This document shows, in pieces, positions 31,318 through 43,232 of a DNA stretch of 64,000 nucleotides. A program made the translations under genes and the position numbers. The stretch's first letter is position 1, and every line of letters begins with the position of its first letter. Source of the stretch: Kwoniella bestiolae CBS 10118 (taxonomy: Eukaryota > Basidiomycota > Tremellomycetes > Tremellales > Cryptococcaceae); assembly GCF_000512585.2 (NCBI RefSeq), contig NC_089246.1:1-64000 (forward strand), read 5' to 3'. The notes beneath the pieces were generated by a model. The model had not been told where the DNA came from. It did no database searches and saw only the letters and a program-made list of their open reading frames with translations.

Positions 31318-34172
31318 ATGTCCAAATACGACCATCACCTACCTGGCGACCCAGTCTCACTCTCAGAGGAAGATTATGAATTACAATCAGCTTCACAATC
31401 ATCCGACCCTCTCTTACCTTCTTACGATGGGCACAAACCCCACTTCCCTTCACCTCACGAAAGACTCGTCGTGAACCGTCGACAATCCAAGTTCAGAAGA
31501 TTCATCGCTTGCGTATGCCTCTCTTTGATTGTGATAGTACCTTCCTTAGCATTGGTTGGATGTTACTTTGGAAGAGATGGATTAGACAAGGTCAGGTCGT
31601 GGGAACAATTACCTCCGGATGTCAAGGATTGGTTGGATGGGGTACTGCCAGCGAGCAAGCAAGTGGACCATGGTGCTTTCCCTACCGAGTGAGTCATTCT
31701 GACCCGCCAATCTTCTCGTGACTCCTGTCTATCCTTGACTGATGCGCGTACTCTTCCCTAGCATCGGTTATGCTGGACCTACACCCACTGGATCAGAGTG
31801 AGTGTCATTCACTTGACGACGGGCAGTAGATCTGAGCTAACATGATCTCCTTTGTCAGAGCTGCACTCCTAGCTACAGCTCCAGCACTCCCTATGTATAC
31901 CAACGTCAACCCACTCGTCGCTCCTACTGGCAAATTCAAGGACAACTTCAACATCATTCAACATTGGGGTAACCTCAGTCCGTTCTACTCTGTTGCCAGT
32001 CATGGCTTAGCGGAGACTAGCAGTCTGATACCTGAGCAGTGCGAGCTGGATCAATTGCACTGGCTGCAGAGGCATGGTGCAAGGTGAGTCCATCTGTCCA
32101 CTGTTGGTTCGACGTTCGACCACGTCTGACACACCGGACCACATACACAGATATCCTACATCCTACCCCGAAGGACCCTCTGCGTTTGCTGCTCGTATTA
32201 CCACCGCTAGATCCAATTGGCGGGCTAAAGGGGACTTGAAGTTCTTGAATGAGTGGAACTACTTGTTAGGCTCCGAGGTGCTCACCCCTTTTGGTCGTTC
32301 CCAGCTGTGTGAGTTCGATGTTTGTTTTCTGCTATAGCATGAACATGTGTCACCAATATCCCATCAGCTGATATCGCTTTATAGTCAACCTTGGTGTATC
32401 TGCGAGAATCAAGTACGGTCACTTGTTGGATAAGATGAAGGGGAGAGTACCAGTGTTCAGGACGGAGAGTCAGGAGTGAGTTATTTGTATGGTGTTACAT
32501 ATGTCGGACAGTTGAAACTGATCGCGCACGCTCAGTCGAATGCTCAAATCTGCCCAAAACTTCGCTGCAGGTGAGCTAAAGTTGGATATCATCTCATACT
32601 GTCGCCCCCGTATAATCAGCTGACAATGATATGTAGGCTTCTTCGGTATACCCGCTGAAGACCAATACAACTTGGAAGTAACGATTGAAGCTCCTGGTTT
32701 TAACAATACAATGGCTCCGTGGAATACAGTGAGTTACTTCTTCTAGGTTATATGTATTTTTGTTAATGAATCACAGTGTCGTGCCGCCGGAGTTGACTTC
32801 AAGACAAAACTTGCAGAATGGGATGCTGTGTTCTTGAAGGACGCTCAGAAGAGACTTCAGGCGATGATCGAGGGATATGATGTGACTATCCAGGATGCCA
32901 AGGATATGGTGAGTGTTCCGTACTTTCCCCCTAGCAGTATGACACTCGCTGACCCTCATGACGATTCTACTCAGATGGAGACTTGTGCTTATGAGGTGAG
33001 TTGTTATGTACAATCTCGTTCCCCGTCTGCGTGTTGAGCTCATCGAATATGAAACTCTTTATAGACCGTCGCCTTAGGCTACTCATCGTTCTGCGATCTA
33101 TTCACCCAGAAAGAATGGAAAGGCTTTGAGTATAGAAGCGACCTCTACTGGTGGTACTCTTCGTCCTTTGGATACGCTCCTGCGAAAGCTCAAGGTGTTG
33201 GATGGGTTCAGGAGTTGACATCTAGGCTTACGAAGAGTGAGTATTGTGCTATCATGGTATCTTATCGTTTAATCGCAACTCTTCCTCCACGAACTCTTCT
33301 CTGCAACTATCGTTTCAACAACGCCAGAACTAGGCTGACCCAAGGACATGATGGACAGCTCGTCTCACCCAGTTCGACTCCACTACCAATTCGTCGTTCC
33401 ACAACGATGTGCAATTCCCGTTGAACGATCCTTTGTGAGCTAGTCACCAAGTCCACATCTCACCTCTCAGCTAATGCTTCCCTTTAGATACGTTGACTTC
33501 TGTCATGACACGCAATTCGCCCTTTGTAAGTCAAGCTTTACCAGGTCTCGGGAGAAGATCATCGCTAATTTGTCTACCTAGTGTTACCGACGATGAACCT
33601 CACCACGTTCGCAGAGACCGGTGAACTGCCCACCGATCATATCCCTAAGCATAGGTCGTTCATCGCATCCAAGTGAGTCATTCGCCTTTCTGCCAACATC
33701 TTCCGATGTAGTGGCAAGTTTCATGAGACAAGGTAATTTGACGGCCTTCTCTCGTCTCCTCAGGATCATGCCATTCGCCACCAACCTTCAAATTCAAGTC
33801 CTCACCTGCTCCGGTACCAAGAAAGTCAGGTTGATCCTCAACGACGCGGTAGTCCCTCTGACAGGAATCAAAGGATGTCATGAAGACGACGACGGCCTAT
33901 GTCCATTGGACGATTTCGTTGCTTCGATGAAAGAGTTGATCAGCGAGGTTGATTTTGCCAAGGAATGCAACTACGACAAAGGCCAAGGTACAGAAGAAGA
34001 AAAGGTTACAGAAGTCGGCGACATCAACGAAGATACTGCAGATGTGGTAATACCCGAAAAAGGAGAGGAGATGGTTCACAACAAAGAGGATGAGGAAGAT
34101 CAGGACGAGAAGAACGATGATGGAGAGGATAGCGATAGTGACTCGGATAGTGATGACGATGATGATGACTAG
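31318..34172 (+). CDS. Membrane-anchored histidine acid phosphatase (phytase-like)
   Basis: A gene of many short exons from the ATG at 31318 to the TAG at 34170-34172. Residues 1-60 are cytosolic and Ser/basic-rich, residues about 62-85 form one TM helix, and the rest would be luminal or extracellular (type II). The catalytic RHGAR motif (genomic about 32070-32083, followed by YPTSYPEG) and the C-terminal HDTQF motif in YVDFCHDTQFA supply the two histidine-phosphatase catalytic elements. CETVALGYSSFCDLFT matches the family mid-region. A junction near 33.3 kb requires the acceptor at GGACATGATGGACAG and then keeps frame. The protein ends with an unusual ~75-residue acidic tail finishing in alternating Ser/Asp. 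The reaction is phosphomonoester hydrolysis, with phytate or other organic phosphates as likely substrates. Phosphate-scavenging or wall-associated roles are inferred. Confidence 0.87.
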
Positions 34173-34563
34173 GCGAAGACAAGACTAGACGGGTTCCACC
34201 AGTCCCAGTACGTGCCGCCCCTACAAAATCTGCTGGTCTAGCCTTTTCGTTTCTCATATACACCTCTTCTTTCAAATTACGTATGTATCCAGATGACACC
34301 CCGCTATAGATATGGACTTTAGATCTGGCCGTTGTACATATGCATGATATATTCTATCTATGTCGTTTGCTCCTTAGTCCAAAGTACATGCTTACAAGAG
34401 TCGTCTCGTTCGGTATTGATATATGCAAGGGTGTTGTTCTATTCGTAAAGATATGGGTCTCATCTCGCCACTCCACTAGCAAATTCCCAGACCTCCTACC
34501 TTCATCTCGTTCTTCTTTGGATACCCTCATAGCCCCGGTGAGGTTCTCATCTCGCCCGCTTGC
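34173..34563. other. Convergent 3' intergenic region
   Basis: 391 bp between the stop codons of the phosphatase and the mitochondrial carrier. No gene or repeat was recognised. Confidence 0.5.
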
Positions 34564-36420
34564 TCAACTCAAATCTTCCTGTCTCTTCAGTGCCAATGCT
34601 CTGAAGGCCCAGACAAGATTCTCGTATACGACAAATGTCGTACACGTACCAGGGAGAATACGAAGAGCGTTGGTACCCAGGCCTTTATAGAATGCTAATA
34701 AACCCTCGTATTTGTATATCGACGAGATTACTGAGGGTATTGTCAGACGAGGAACTGTGGTAGTGGGTGTTGCGTTCTGAGAGAGGCCAATTGACAATGA
34801 TGATCAGTATCAAGTTGCAGTTTGAGGAGGGTTGAGACCGAAAAGGATCTCTGAACAGGGTGATGCACAAAATGAGAAGAGGATGATCAAACTCAACTCA
34901 CCTGTATCCTAGCTCTTATGACCTGATACGGATATGTGAGAGCTATCGCTACTAGCTTAGACGAGCCTGACGCCAAGATGTATTCTGTATTGGACTACAA
35001 TGACATGAGCCATCTGTCAGCACAACGATAACTAGGAGGAGACGAGGGATATGGCGACGGCAATAAGATGGACAGGAGAGGTGCCAAGGGGTGATTGTAC
35101 GAGGTAAAATGATAGCGAAAGACGGTAAGAGATGGTCTCGTTACTCACCAACTTCTCATCTTCCGTCCTCCATTCCCTGCCCTCCTTGGCAAACCGCCTT
35201 CTCTTCAGATCCGCTCTCCGCCTTTTAATCTCTTCATAGGTAGCGAACTGTATCGAACCATTTGATACTCCCACAAGCGCTAACAAAGATCCTTTATATA
35301 ACCCTCTGAGTCCCTCCGTGCGATATATCGAGGTGAGACCGTCTGTGTTCGGGTGAGACAAGTATGGAGGAAGACATCGATTGGTGCGGTTCACAGGAAG
35401 ATGGAAATGAGAGGGATTCATCGATGAAGGATAGGTGGGGTCATGCCATGCCGATATGATCAGATAGGTGATGATTGAGATCTACTAATCAGCAACCCAT
35501 CCACAGTAGTACTATAGCTGCACTGCTTCACTTACCCCATAGCCCACGATAGGCAGCTGCATCATGCTTGGCAGTTCCAAACACCCTTGTCTTCACCACC
35601 CAGATCGGATTCGTCATCATAGCCGTCACGGCACCTATCATCCATCGGTCAGTATTCAGCCCAGACATCGTCTAGTGACATTACTCACTCGCTTCAGCTG
35701 CTGCTAAGAGATGCTGTCCACTTGATGTACGATAATTCGGATCCCCACCTTGCATCTGCTTCTTGATCATGTTGTAGCTGGGTAGCAACGAAAGTCAGCT
35801 TTGTAGTGTATAGAGCACGCTGCTCAGATAAACATCAAAGTAAGAGTGTCTGCGAGTGGGTATGATCTCTAGTAAAACGATGGAAGAGATGATTGAGGTC
35901 CTCTATCACCTCCCATGTGAATCGACAAGTAGGGTATACGTCAAACTCATGGTACTTCCACTCACAATAAGAAATATAATCCCCAACTACCTGCACCTCC
36001 CACCAAGTTGGGACTGAGCCCTCTATATAAACCTTTCCACCCGTCCACCTGAACGGCATCTTTCAAAGCTGTATACACTCCAGTCCCAAACCTGGGTTTC
36101 TTGAGATGATGCGGTAAGGTCGATTTCGAGTTATATGAAGGAACAGAAGGATGCGGGATGGAGGAACTGTCGGCCAGCTGGAATCGTACTTTGACGAGGT
36201 CCAGAGGATGCATCACCAAGGTAGCTACCGTCCCTGCTCCTAATCCTGCGATGGCATGGTCCTGTATAACATATGTCAGTTGATGAGATGACAGCAGATG
36301 AAGATGATGATGGGTTTTAGCTGGGCGGTGCGGACAGGAAGCAGAGCTGAGTAAGGAAGCCGAACGTACGACCGATATATCCCCAAACAGGCTAGGCGAT
36401 GCTGATGGAGATGCTGCCAT
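34564..36420 (-). CDS. Mitochondrial carrier, folate/FAD transporter (SLC25A32/Flx1) type
   Basis: A multi-exon gene with the ATG at 36418-36420 and the TGA at 34564-34566. The three carrier repeats are visible from their signatures: PLDLVKVRFQ in repeat 1, NPIWVVKTR in repeat 2 (about 35.6 kb) and YPYQVIRARIQ in repeat 3 (about 34.9 kb). NPIWVVKTR and the final GTNALRILPGTCTTFVVYENL are specific to the Flx1/folate-carrier subgroup. WKGLYRGLSPNLVG and LRGLYKGSLLALVGVSNGSIQFATYEE are the matching even-helix segments. The role is exchange of FAD, folate or a related cofactor across the inner mitochondrial membrane. The Ser/Pro-rich N-terminus of about 20 residues is not conserved in the family. 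It is convergent with the phosphatase and appears intact. Confidence 0.88.
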
Positions 36421-36949
36421 AGTGGGAGAGAGGGGGGAGAGAGCAGCCAGTCGACCGTGAGAAGATGAGAACGGCGGCAAGATTCGAAGGGGAGAGGAAG
36501 TCGAGTGGTCAACCTAATTAGTCGGTTCGAAAAGTTGGCGAGTGGACGGAGTGATATACAAAGGCATGCAAGGTTGTATTTCACTGACGACGTGGATGAT
36601 GCTTCCAGGTGAGAACCCAATGCTGCTCATGCGATAGGATGGATGATGATGATAGACTGAGATATACAATAGAATGATGATTGATGACGGAGATGATGAA
36701 TGATGACGGATAATTGAAATCTCATTTCCGTCTTGAGATGGTTGAAAACAAAAACATTTTCAAACTTTTCAAACTTTTTGATCTTCAGGGAGATTCTTCC
36801 TTCATTTCATCTTAAACAATCAACATCCTCATCGATGCATGATCATGCTAGGCGCCTACCAAGAGTGTAAATCACCAGGGAGTAGGAGAGAGAAAGATCG
36901 TCTAATTCCCTTCAGATCAGATACATAGGTGAATGCTCTGCCAAAACCT
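36421..36949. other. Upstream region of the mitochondrial carrier
   Basis: 529 bp containing GATGATGA-rich simple sequence (about 36645-36710) and an A/T-rich AAAACATTTTCAAAC segment near 36750. No gene was recognised. Confidence 0.5.
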
Positions 36950-38333
36950 TCATCTCTCCTCTTCGATCTTGTTGATCAAAGTCCCCACACCATGAGATAC
37001 GAACACTCTGAACTCGTGTCCATCCTTCAACGTCACTCTGGGGCTAGCTGTCCATCCTACTCCAGCAGGTGTGCTGTATGGAGAAATAAGGCAGTCAGCA
37101 TAGTCTCGCGGTGAATGGCGAGAAGGAGCCGCCGTCATCAAGCTCACCCAGTGAGAATTATGGTTCCAGGCTGTAGCGTTGTACCTTGAGACAGGAATGA
37201 GATGATCTTGGGGATCGAGAAAATGAGGTCGCTGGAAGGATGGATATCAGCGATGAGATCTTGGTCTATCAAGGAGTGGTACACGTCTTTGGAGAGCGTG
37301 CACGACTTAGATATTGACTGGCGGGTGGTTGAGGAGGACCTTAAGAGAGATCACTCACTCCAGTTTGCTATCCTGCACTGTCTTTCCATTCAATTCACCT
37401 GCAATCTGAACCTGTGCTAGACCTTTGATATGATCTTTATGTACTATAGCAGGGCCTATGGGGCAGGCGCCATCGAATGACTTGGAATAGGACCATTGGG
37501 ATGTCCTAAATTGAGCTTCTCGAGAGGAGAGATCGTTTGCAGCGGTGATACTGCATAGGCGAGAATGTCATTCATTAGCTGTCCATTGTTCATGAATACA
37601 TCGTACATAAACGAGGGCACTTTGTCGAGATCAAGAAAGGTGATGAATAATGTCATACTTCCCCACTCACCCGAGCAGATAATCCAACGCTTCATCCTCA
37701 CTGACATTCTTGGCTTGTTTACCAATGACTATGGCAACCTCGGCCTCGTAGTCCGCTGCATCATCTGCTACATACGCTCTGGGTATGACACTGGGAGCAG
37801 GGAAGGGATCACCCAAGGCGGTGGATGGTTTCATGAACAGGGTAGGAGTGGTGGGAATGGGCTGGTTGACCTCTTTGGCATGGTTGACATACTAGACGAT
37901 ATGTCAGCTCAGTCCGTGTGCACATGTGTACGGATACACCTGGGATACCAAAGAATAAGAGTGTGTTGATGAGGAGAGATCTTGTTTTGCAGTATAGACC
38001 AAGTGACACGATATGACTCACATTCAATCCGATGCATCTGATCGTACCCACTTCTTCCTGACCCAACGGACTCAGTAATCTACCTACAGTCTCCTTCTTT
38101 CCCGTCTTCTCACCAGCATTAAGCACAGAGTGACCAGAGTATACCTCGACTTCGATAGGTTTGGATTCATAAGATGCAATCCCCACATCCAATCCAGCAT
38201 CTACAGGTTCACCGATCAGGGGTGTAGAGGAGGATTTGGGGATGAACCGGATTAGCCTTGAGAAGGAAGACATATCTCTAGTTGACCTGTATAGCTGTCG
38301 TGTGATCCGTCTGGCGAGCGATTTGGACAGCAT
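36950..38333 (-). CDS. Fumarylacetoacetate hydrolase family protein, probably mitochondrial
   Basis: ATG at 38331-38333, TGA at 36950-36952, several exons. The first ~25 residues (MLSKSLARRITRQLYRSTRD) are basic and amphipathic like a mitochondrial presequence. The FAH fold follows: IRCIGLN(Y)xxHAKE-type segment, DYEAEVAIVIGK supplying the acidic metal ligands, YTAANDISSRKAQ, ACPIGPAIV, and TPAGVGWTASPRVTLKDGH near the end. Members of this size include FAHD1-like acylpyruvases/oxaloacetate decarboxylases and sugar-acid hydratases. Human-FAH-like enzymes are longer. A mitochondrial acylpyruvase or oxaloacetate decarboxylase is the best guess. It diverges from the small unknown gene at 38822. 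Confidence 0.85.
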
Positions 38334-38821
38334 CAATCTGATTGAATAAGAGATGATGATATACTTCTACCTTTTTGAAAGATCTCCTTTATTTCGTTAA
38401 TGTAGTGATGCGAAGTGAGATGTTCTCGCTCAAATCCGAAGAAACCCAATGGGAATGACGTGCCCGTTTACGGTGATAACATACTGACAGCGCATTCAGC
38501 TACCACAAGTAATGATGCATGCTTGCTGGTGAGAACGAGGCGAAGAGACCACAGCTGTCCAAGATCTGACGGTGTCTGAGAGATCGAAAGAGAGACAGGA
38601 GGAGGTGGATATGGATGCGAACATAAATAACGATCCACCCGAAGTCAACCTCACTCCGGACCGGAACAGCGTAGAGTAGAATTCATCTGCTGATCTTGTA
38701 TTTATAGCACTCTGCACCTCCTCGTATGATGCTATCGTATCTAACTGTTGCTTGATTTCATAAATACATCCTTCGCTTGACATACAAGTCGATAACCCGA
38801 GCTGTTATCTTCCAAACATCC
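38334..38821. promoter_or_regulatory. Divergent promoter, FAH family / small unknown gene
   Basis: 488 bp between outward-facing start codons. No gene was recognised, and neither was any specific site. Confidence 0.4.
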
Positions 38822-39413
38822 ATGTCCAGACCCATCTTTCGATCCCTCTTCCACTTTCGGACAATGTCAACACAATCTCGTTCCCCCGTATACCTCGTAT
38901 CGGTCAACACGGTACCCGAGAGAGCGCAGAAGGTGATTGGAGCTGTAATCGACAGCGTAAAGGATAAATATAACATCGTCCACGTAGGCAATTCTACGAG
39001 TGAGCTTCCTGATACCAGGCTTTAGAAGAATGAGATAAGATGCTAATCGGCGGTGTCGCAATGGCAATATAGCTATAGAAGGTGTTAAACCACTTTTAGA
39101 ATCCATTCAACCTCCTCCTGATATCCTGGTGAGTCCGACTCGTTTCACTCCTGATATGACGCTAACTATCCTGTGAAGTTCTGCGCATCGATGGTAAGTT
39201 GCTTTTTCTCCCACATATGTAGAGGTCTTCAGGCTGACATCCCGACCATAGTGGACTCCAGAACAGCAGGAGGAGATACAGAGGATCGCGAAAGACACAT
39301 TGCCTAATATCAAAACGAACGGCACCCCTACCGGACTTCATACACAGGTGGGCCCAGATGGGATCGTAAAGTATCTGGTGGAGAAGATAGACGATATAAT
39401 TGCTCAGAAATGA
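38822..39413 (+). CDS. Small protein of unknown function
   Basis: ATG at 38822, spliced to a stop at 39411-39413. The exons join as NST-TIEGVKPLLESIQPPPDIL-FCASM-WTPEQQEEIQRIAKDTLPNIK, each junction with GT-AG and kept frame, giving about 155 residues. The first ~25 residues (MSRPIFRSLFHFRTMSTQSR) are basic and hydrophobic and may direct the protein to mitochondria. A compact alpha/beta core is suggested by PVYLVSVNTVPERAQKVIGAVIDSVKD and GPDGIVKYLVEKIDDIIAQK. I do not recognise a family. It shares a divergent promoter with the probably mitochondrial FAH-family gene, so co-expression is plausible. The main doubt is the exact exon count. Confidence 0.6.
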
Positions 39414-39960
39414 GAGGAAATGACCCCCATGTCATGGTCGTGTAACCAGTGATCAAAGACTTGAGATACTTGCTGATGATATCATTCTGGTTCGTCCATC
39501 GTCCCACGGCGCCATAGATGTCTTTTGAGACCCCCATCTCGTACAGCACTGCTACTCTATCGTGCTCAAATCTCTTGTCTGATGAGAGACATGATGCGTA
39601 GTCCTTGACCGACAGCAGAGAACGATCCCGCATAGTGTTCAGGCACACATCTAGCGTCATCCACCAAAGCCCATGTCACTAAAAATAACTAATCTAGTCT
39701 GTGAACGCAAGAACGTGTATTGTTCTCCTCTATGTTGACATCACGTTCCATCGTCTTTGGTGCATACTTAAGCGTTATACCCATACAAACGAGATATCTC
39801 ATAAACCTCTGCAGAGCAAAGTCTTGATGTCAAGATCATCTAGGTGACCCAGAAGAACGTGCTTCCTCATGTTCTTGAATCTCTTAAAAGCCGTAGGGTC
39901 AGCGCATGAGATGATGTCAGTGACCTCCAAGTCCCCACTTTACCTGGGCCTTTATCAGAT
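39414..39960. other. Intergenic region before the sphingomyelinase-like gene
   Basis: 547 bp. A minus-strand open frame (39660-39328) overlaps the end of the preceding gene and has no recognisable family, so it is not called. Confidence 0.4.
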
Positions 39961-42640
39961 ATGATGATGTGCAAGATCATCGCTTTAGTCTGGGGGTTGA
40001 CCTTGGTCGCATTCTTCGTCGATGCTCAACAGGTCGCCTTGGGTCCCGAAGCCTACACCGCGGCCGGAGAGTTTCCTACCAGTCTCTTCTCATCTTACTG
40101 GAATGAGCCTACTCAAACGGTATCCCAGGTACAGCCCGTTATTACCGATTCCATTTTGGTGAGTCTGGTCACTTTGAGAGAACTTCACTTACTGAGTTTG
40201 GGTCTAGAACAAAACGTTCCCCTTGAATCTGACAGACCCCGAGACCATCCTCAACAACGACACATTCGATCCACTGTTCTATCCAGATGTTCAGTCCAGC
40301 CTTTCTTCGTTATCTGCCGAACAGTTATATCAGAACATTACTGGCCAAATTCAAGGAATCATTACAGGAGAGACAGGGTCAAACTGCACCAAGTGTATGG
40401 ATGCGTTGACGGCGGCCAGTACACTGGCAAAGCAAGCTCCAAAGGTGAGCGAAAGTGCCTGCACTACCGCATGATATGGCTGATAAACACAATTGAAATG
40501 ATCAGCTTGTCCCTCAATTACTCGTCTCTCTTTGTAAACAGTACAAGTTCGCTTCAGGCGACGGATGTCAGGTATACTCTGAGAATGCTCAAGGTCCCTT
40601 CTACGCCCAGGTGCTTGCTTATGCCGATGTAGGTGGATCTGATGGCCAATACTTGTGTCAGAACTTCATTAGTGTTAGCAAATGCCCCCGCCCTGCTCTG
40701 TAAGTTTGATTGATCCTCATGCGGCTATGAGTACACGTCGCTTACTGCTTGTTTACACAGACCCAAGTTCGATGCCAGCGAATTCTGGAGTAAACCGAAA
40801 CCTTCAAATGCAACCGCGCCTGTCCCAAAGGGCACAAACAGAGTCAAGGTCTTGGTACGTCAGTCGCTGGAACACGAAACGGTAGTGCTCAAGCGATAGT
40901 TGATAATCACTTTCAAACAGCACATGTCTGACTTCCACATCGATCCTCGATATGCTACAGGATCAGAGTGAGTTGTACTCCTGCTTCTTTGATCCTGTCA
41001 CCATATTGACTATTTGCACTACAGGGCAAATTGCACATCCGGTATGTGTTGTCGAAGAGGTAACCCTATCGCTTCGCTTCAAAGCAACTACACACCTTCT
41101 GTTCCTGCTCCACGATTCGGCTTCTTCCAGTGCGACACCCCTTGGGCCCTAGGTGCTGCGGCGGTCGAATCTATCCCAGTCTTAACCGGGACCGATGGTG
41201 ATGATATCCTCAACATGACTATCTTCACCGGTGATATGGTCTCTCATGATCCATACTATCAATTGAGCCGAGACTACATCTTGTATACTGAGACCGGTGG
41301 GTGATTTTGTCTGTGCTTTACGAACTAACGTGAAAGCTAAGGCAATGTCTACTCATAGCGTTATACGATCTTTGGAAGAGAACCCTGAACCCTTCCTCGC
41401 CCCTGTTCGCTGCAATCGGGAATCATGATCAGTACCAACAAGCGTTTGATTCACCTAACACCTTGACAGGAATTTTGAAAAAGCAATTCAGCTGGAACTA
41501 TGATCACCTCTCCAGCCTGTGGAAGAACAACGATTGGATTGACGAGGAAGCCGCGCGAGAGGCAAAGGCGTGAGTGATCCTGGTCCCATGCGCGATACCA
41601 TCTGACAGCACACCTGTCCTCCCACGTAGTCACTATGGAGGATACTCGGTGCAACATGCCCCCAACCTCAAAGTCATCACCATTAACACCGATCTCTGGT
41701 ATCGATCTAACATCTTCGCTTTTCTCAACACCACTCAATCCGACAACTTCGGATTTTTGAAATTCCTCGCCGAGGAACTGCAAGAAGCCGAGGACAATAA
41801 CTCCAGAGCCTACATTGTTGGCCATGTTCTGTCGGGATGGGATGGGACCAATCCTGTGATCGGTCCTACCGATGCTTTTTATCAAATTGTCGACAGGTAC
41901 TCCCATGTTATCGCTGGAATTTTCTGGGGCCACACTCATGAAGATCAGAACATGATTTACTACTCGAACAATGCTACCGATATCTCAGCTGTGACAGCTC
42001 AAAACGTTGGATGGATCGGTCCTTCCATCACTCCCTTGACTGACTGTGAGTTACATGGAATAATAAGGGGTTCACCACGGGATGACCACTAACGATGTAT
42101 CGCTAGTAAATTCGGGCTTCAGGCTGTACGAGGTGGACGCTGAGACTTGGGATATTCTGGATGCCCATACGTAGGTACTGGTTCACAGAGTGAATTGACG
42201 TGATGCCCATACGGACGCTGATATATCCGCCCAGTTGGTATTCGAACGTTACCACATTCGGAGATTTGGACGGTCAGCTAGAGGTAGGACCGAGTTATCA
42301 ATACGAATACAGCACAAGAAAAGCATATGGAGGCAACATCGATTGGCCTGAGAATGCACCTTTGAACGCTACGTGGTGGCATATGGTAACCGAACAGATG
42401 AGCAATGATGGTGGTGCGCTTGTCAACCAGTACAACGCTCACCAAGGAAAGATGTCCACTCGAAGTCCCAACTGTACCAGTGCCGACTGTATCGAAGCGA
42501 AGGTTTGTTACATGAGGGTGAGTCTGACAGTCATATTCCTATGTAGTCAAATCAATACTGATTGCTGGCTCTGAACGCAGAGTGGCTCAGCGCCCCTTGG
42601 TCTCGATAACTGCAAACCAGGATTTGGAAGCGTGCAATAG
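39961..42640 (+). CDS. Acid sphingomyelinase-like phosphodiesterase, secreted
   Basis: A multi-exon gene from the ATG at 39961 to the TAG at 42638-42640. A signal peptide (residues 1-22, CKIIALVWGLTLVAFFVDA) leads into a saposin-like segment with NCTKCMDALTAAS and LCKQYKFASGDGCQVYS. The calcineurin-like metallophosphoesterase core follows in order: DFHIDPRY (about 40.93 kb), TGDMVSHD (about 41.23 kb), IGNHDQYQ (about 41.42 kb), VGHVLSGW (about 41.82 kb) and GHTHEDQN (about 41.93 kb). These supply the binuclear zinc ligands of the ASM family. Many N-x-S/T sites and a Cys-rich C-terminus (SPNCTSADCIEAKVCYMRSG) fit a secreted or vacuolar glycoprotein. The reaction is hydrolysis of sphingomyelin-like or inositol-phosphoceramide-type phosphodiesters. 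The gene appears intact. Confidence 0.9.
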
Positions 42641-43232
42641 ATTTGCGCAACTCGCAGCTACTGCTCTTCGAAGGAAAGCAAGACTGCATCGTATTTGAAA
42701 ATTTATAATGAAAGTTTGAACAACTGGGTAAAAGGCAGCAGCAATAAATGCATAGACATGTCGATTGAGAAGATCGTTGCATTCGCGATCACTTTATGAT
42801 GACCCTCGCAGCACGATCTGGAAGGCATCGTACCTTCGCCGACTGCGATATTCGTACGGGGGTTCATGTACTTGTGTGCTGTGTAACTTTTACCGGAATC
42901 ATCGGAATCTTGCTGCGTTTAGACGGGCCCTGAGGTAGACAAAATTAAGCTTCTTCCCTTTGTATATGGAAGGCAAATGATCTGGCCTTTGACGTCAAGG
43001 CCCTCACATAATCCCTGGAAGGCTTCCACACACCCTGACTTGACCAGCTGAAAGTTTACTACTGTATTTTGACTTTTCTACAGATGTGCGGTTGTCCTTT
43101 ACTCGTGAGACTGAATCATCCATATACCAACCCGCATAAACTACATCGCAGAGTTGCACACCATCTTGTAGCCGACATTGCGGACTTTGGACTAGACCGT
43201 TCGACATCGATAGCGCTGTTACTGCCATCATC
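42641..43232. other. Intergenic region before the DUF3431 gene
   Basis: 592 bp with no recognisable gene or repeat. Confidence 0.45.

Noticed and set aside
36421..36480. Upstream start for the mitochondrial carrier at 36480
   Set aside because: The codon there is TTG; the first ATG in frame is at 36420.
39328..39660. Minus-strand 110-codon gene
   Set aside because: It overlaps the last exon of the plus-strand gene at 38822-39413 and shows no family resemblance.
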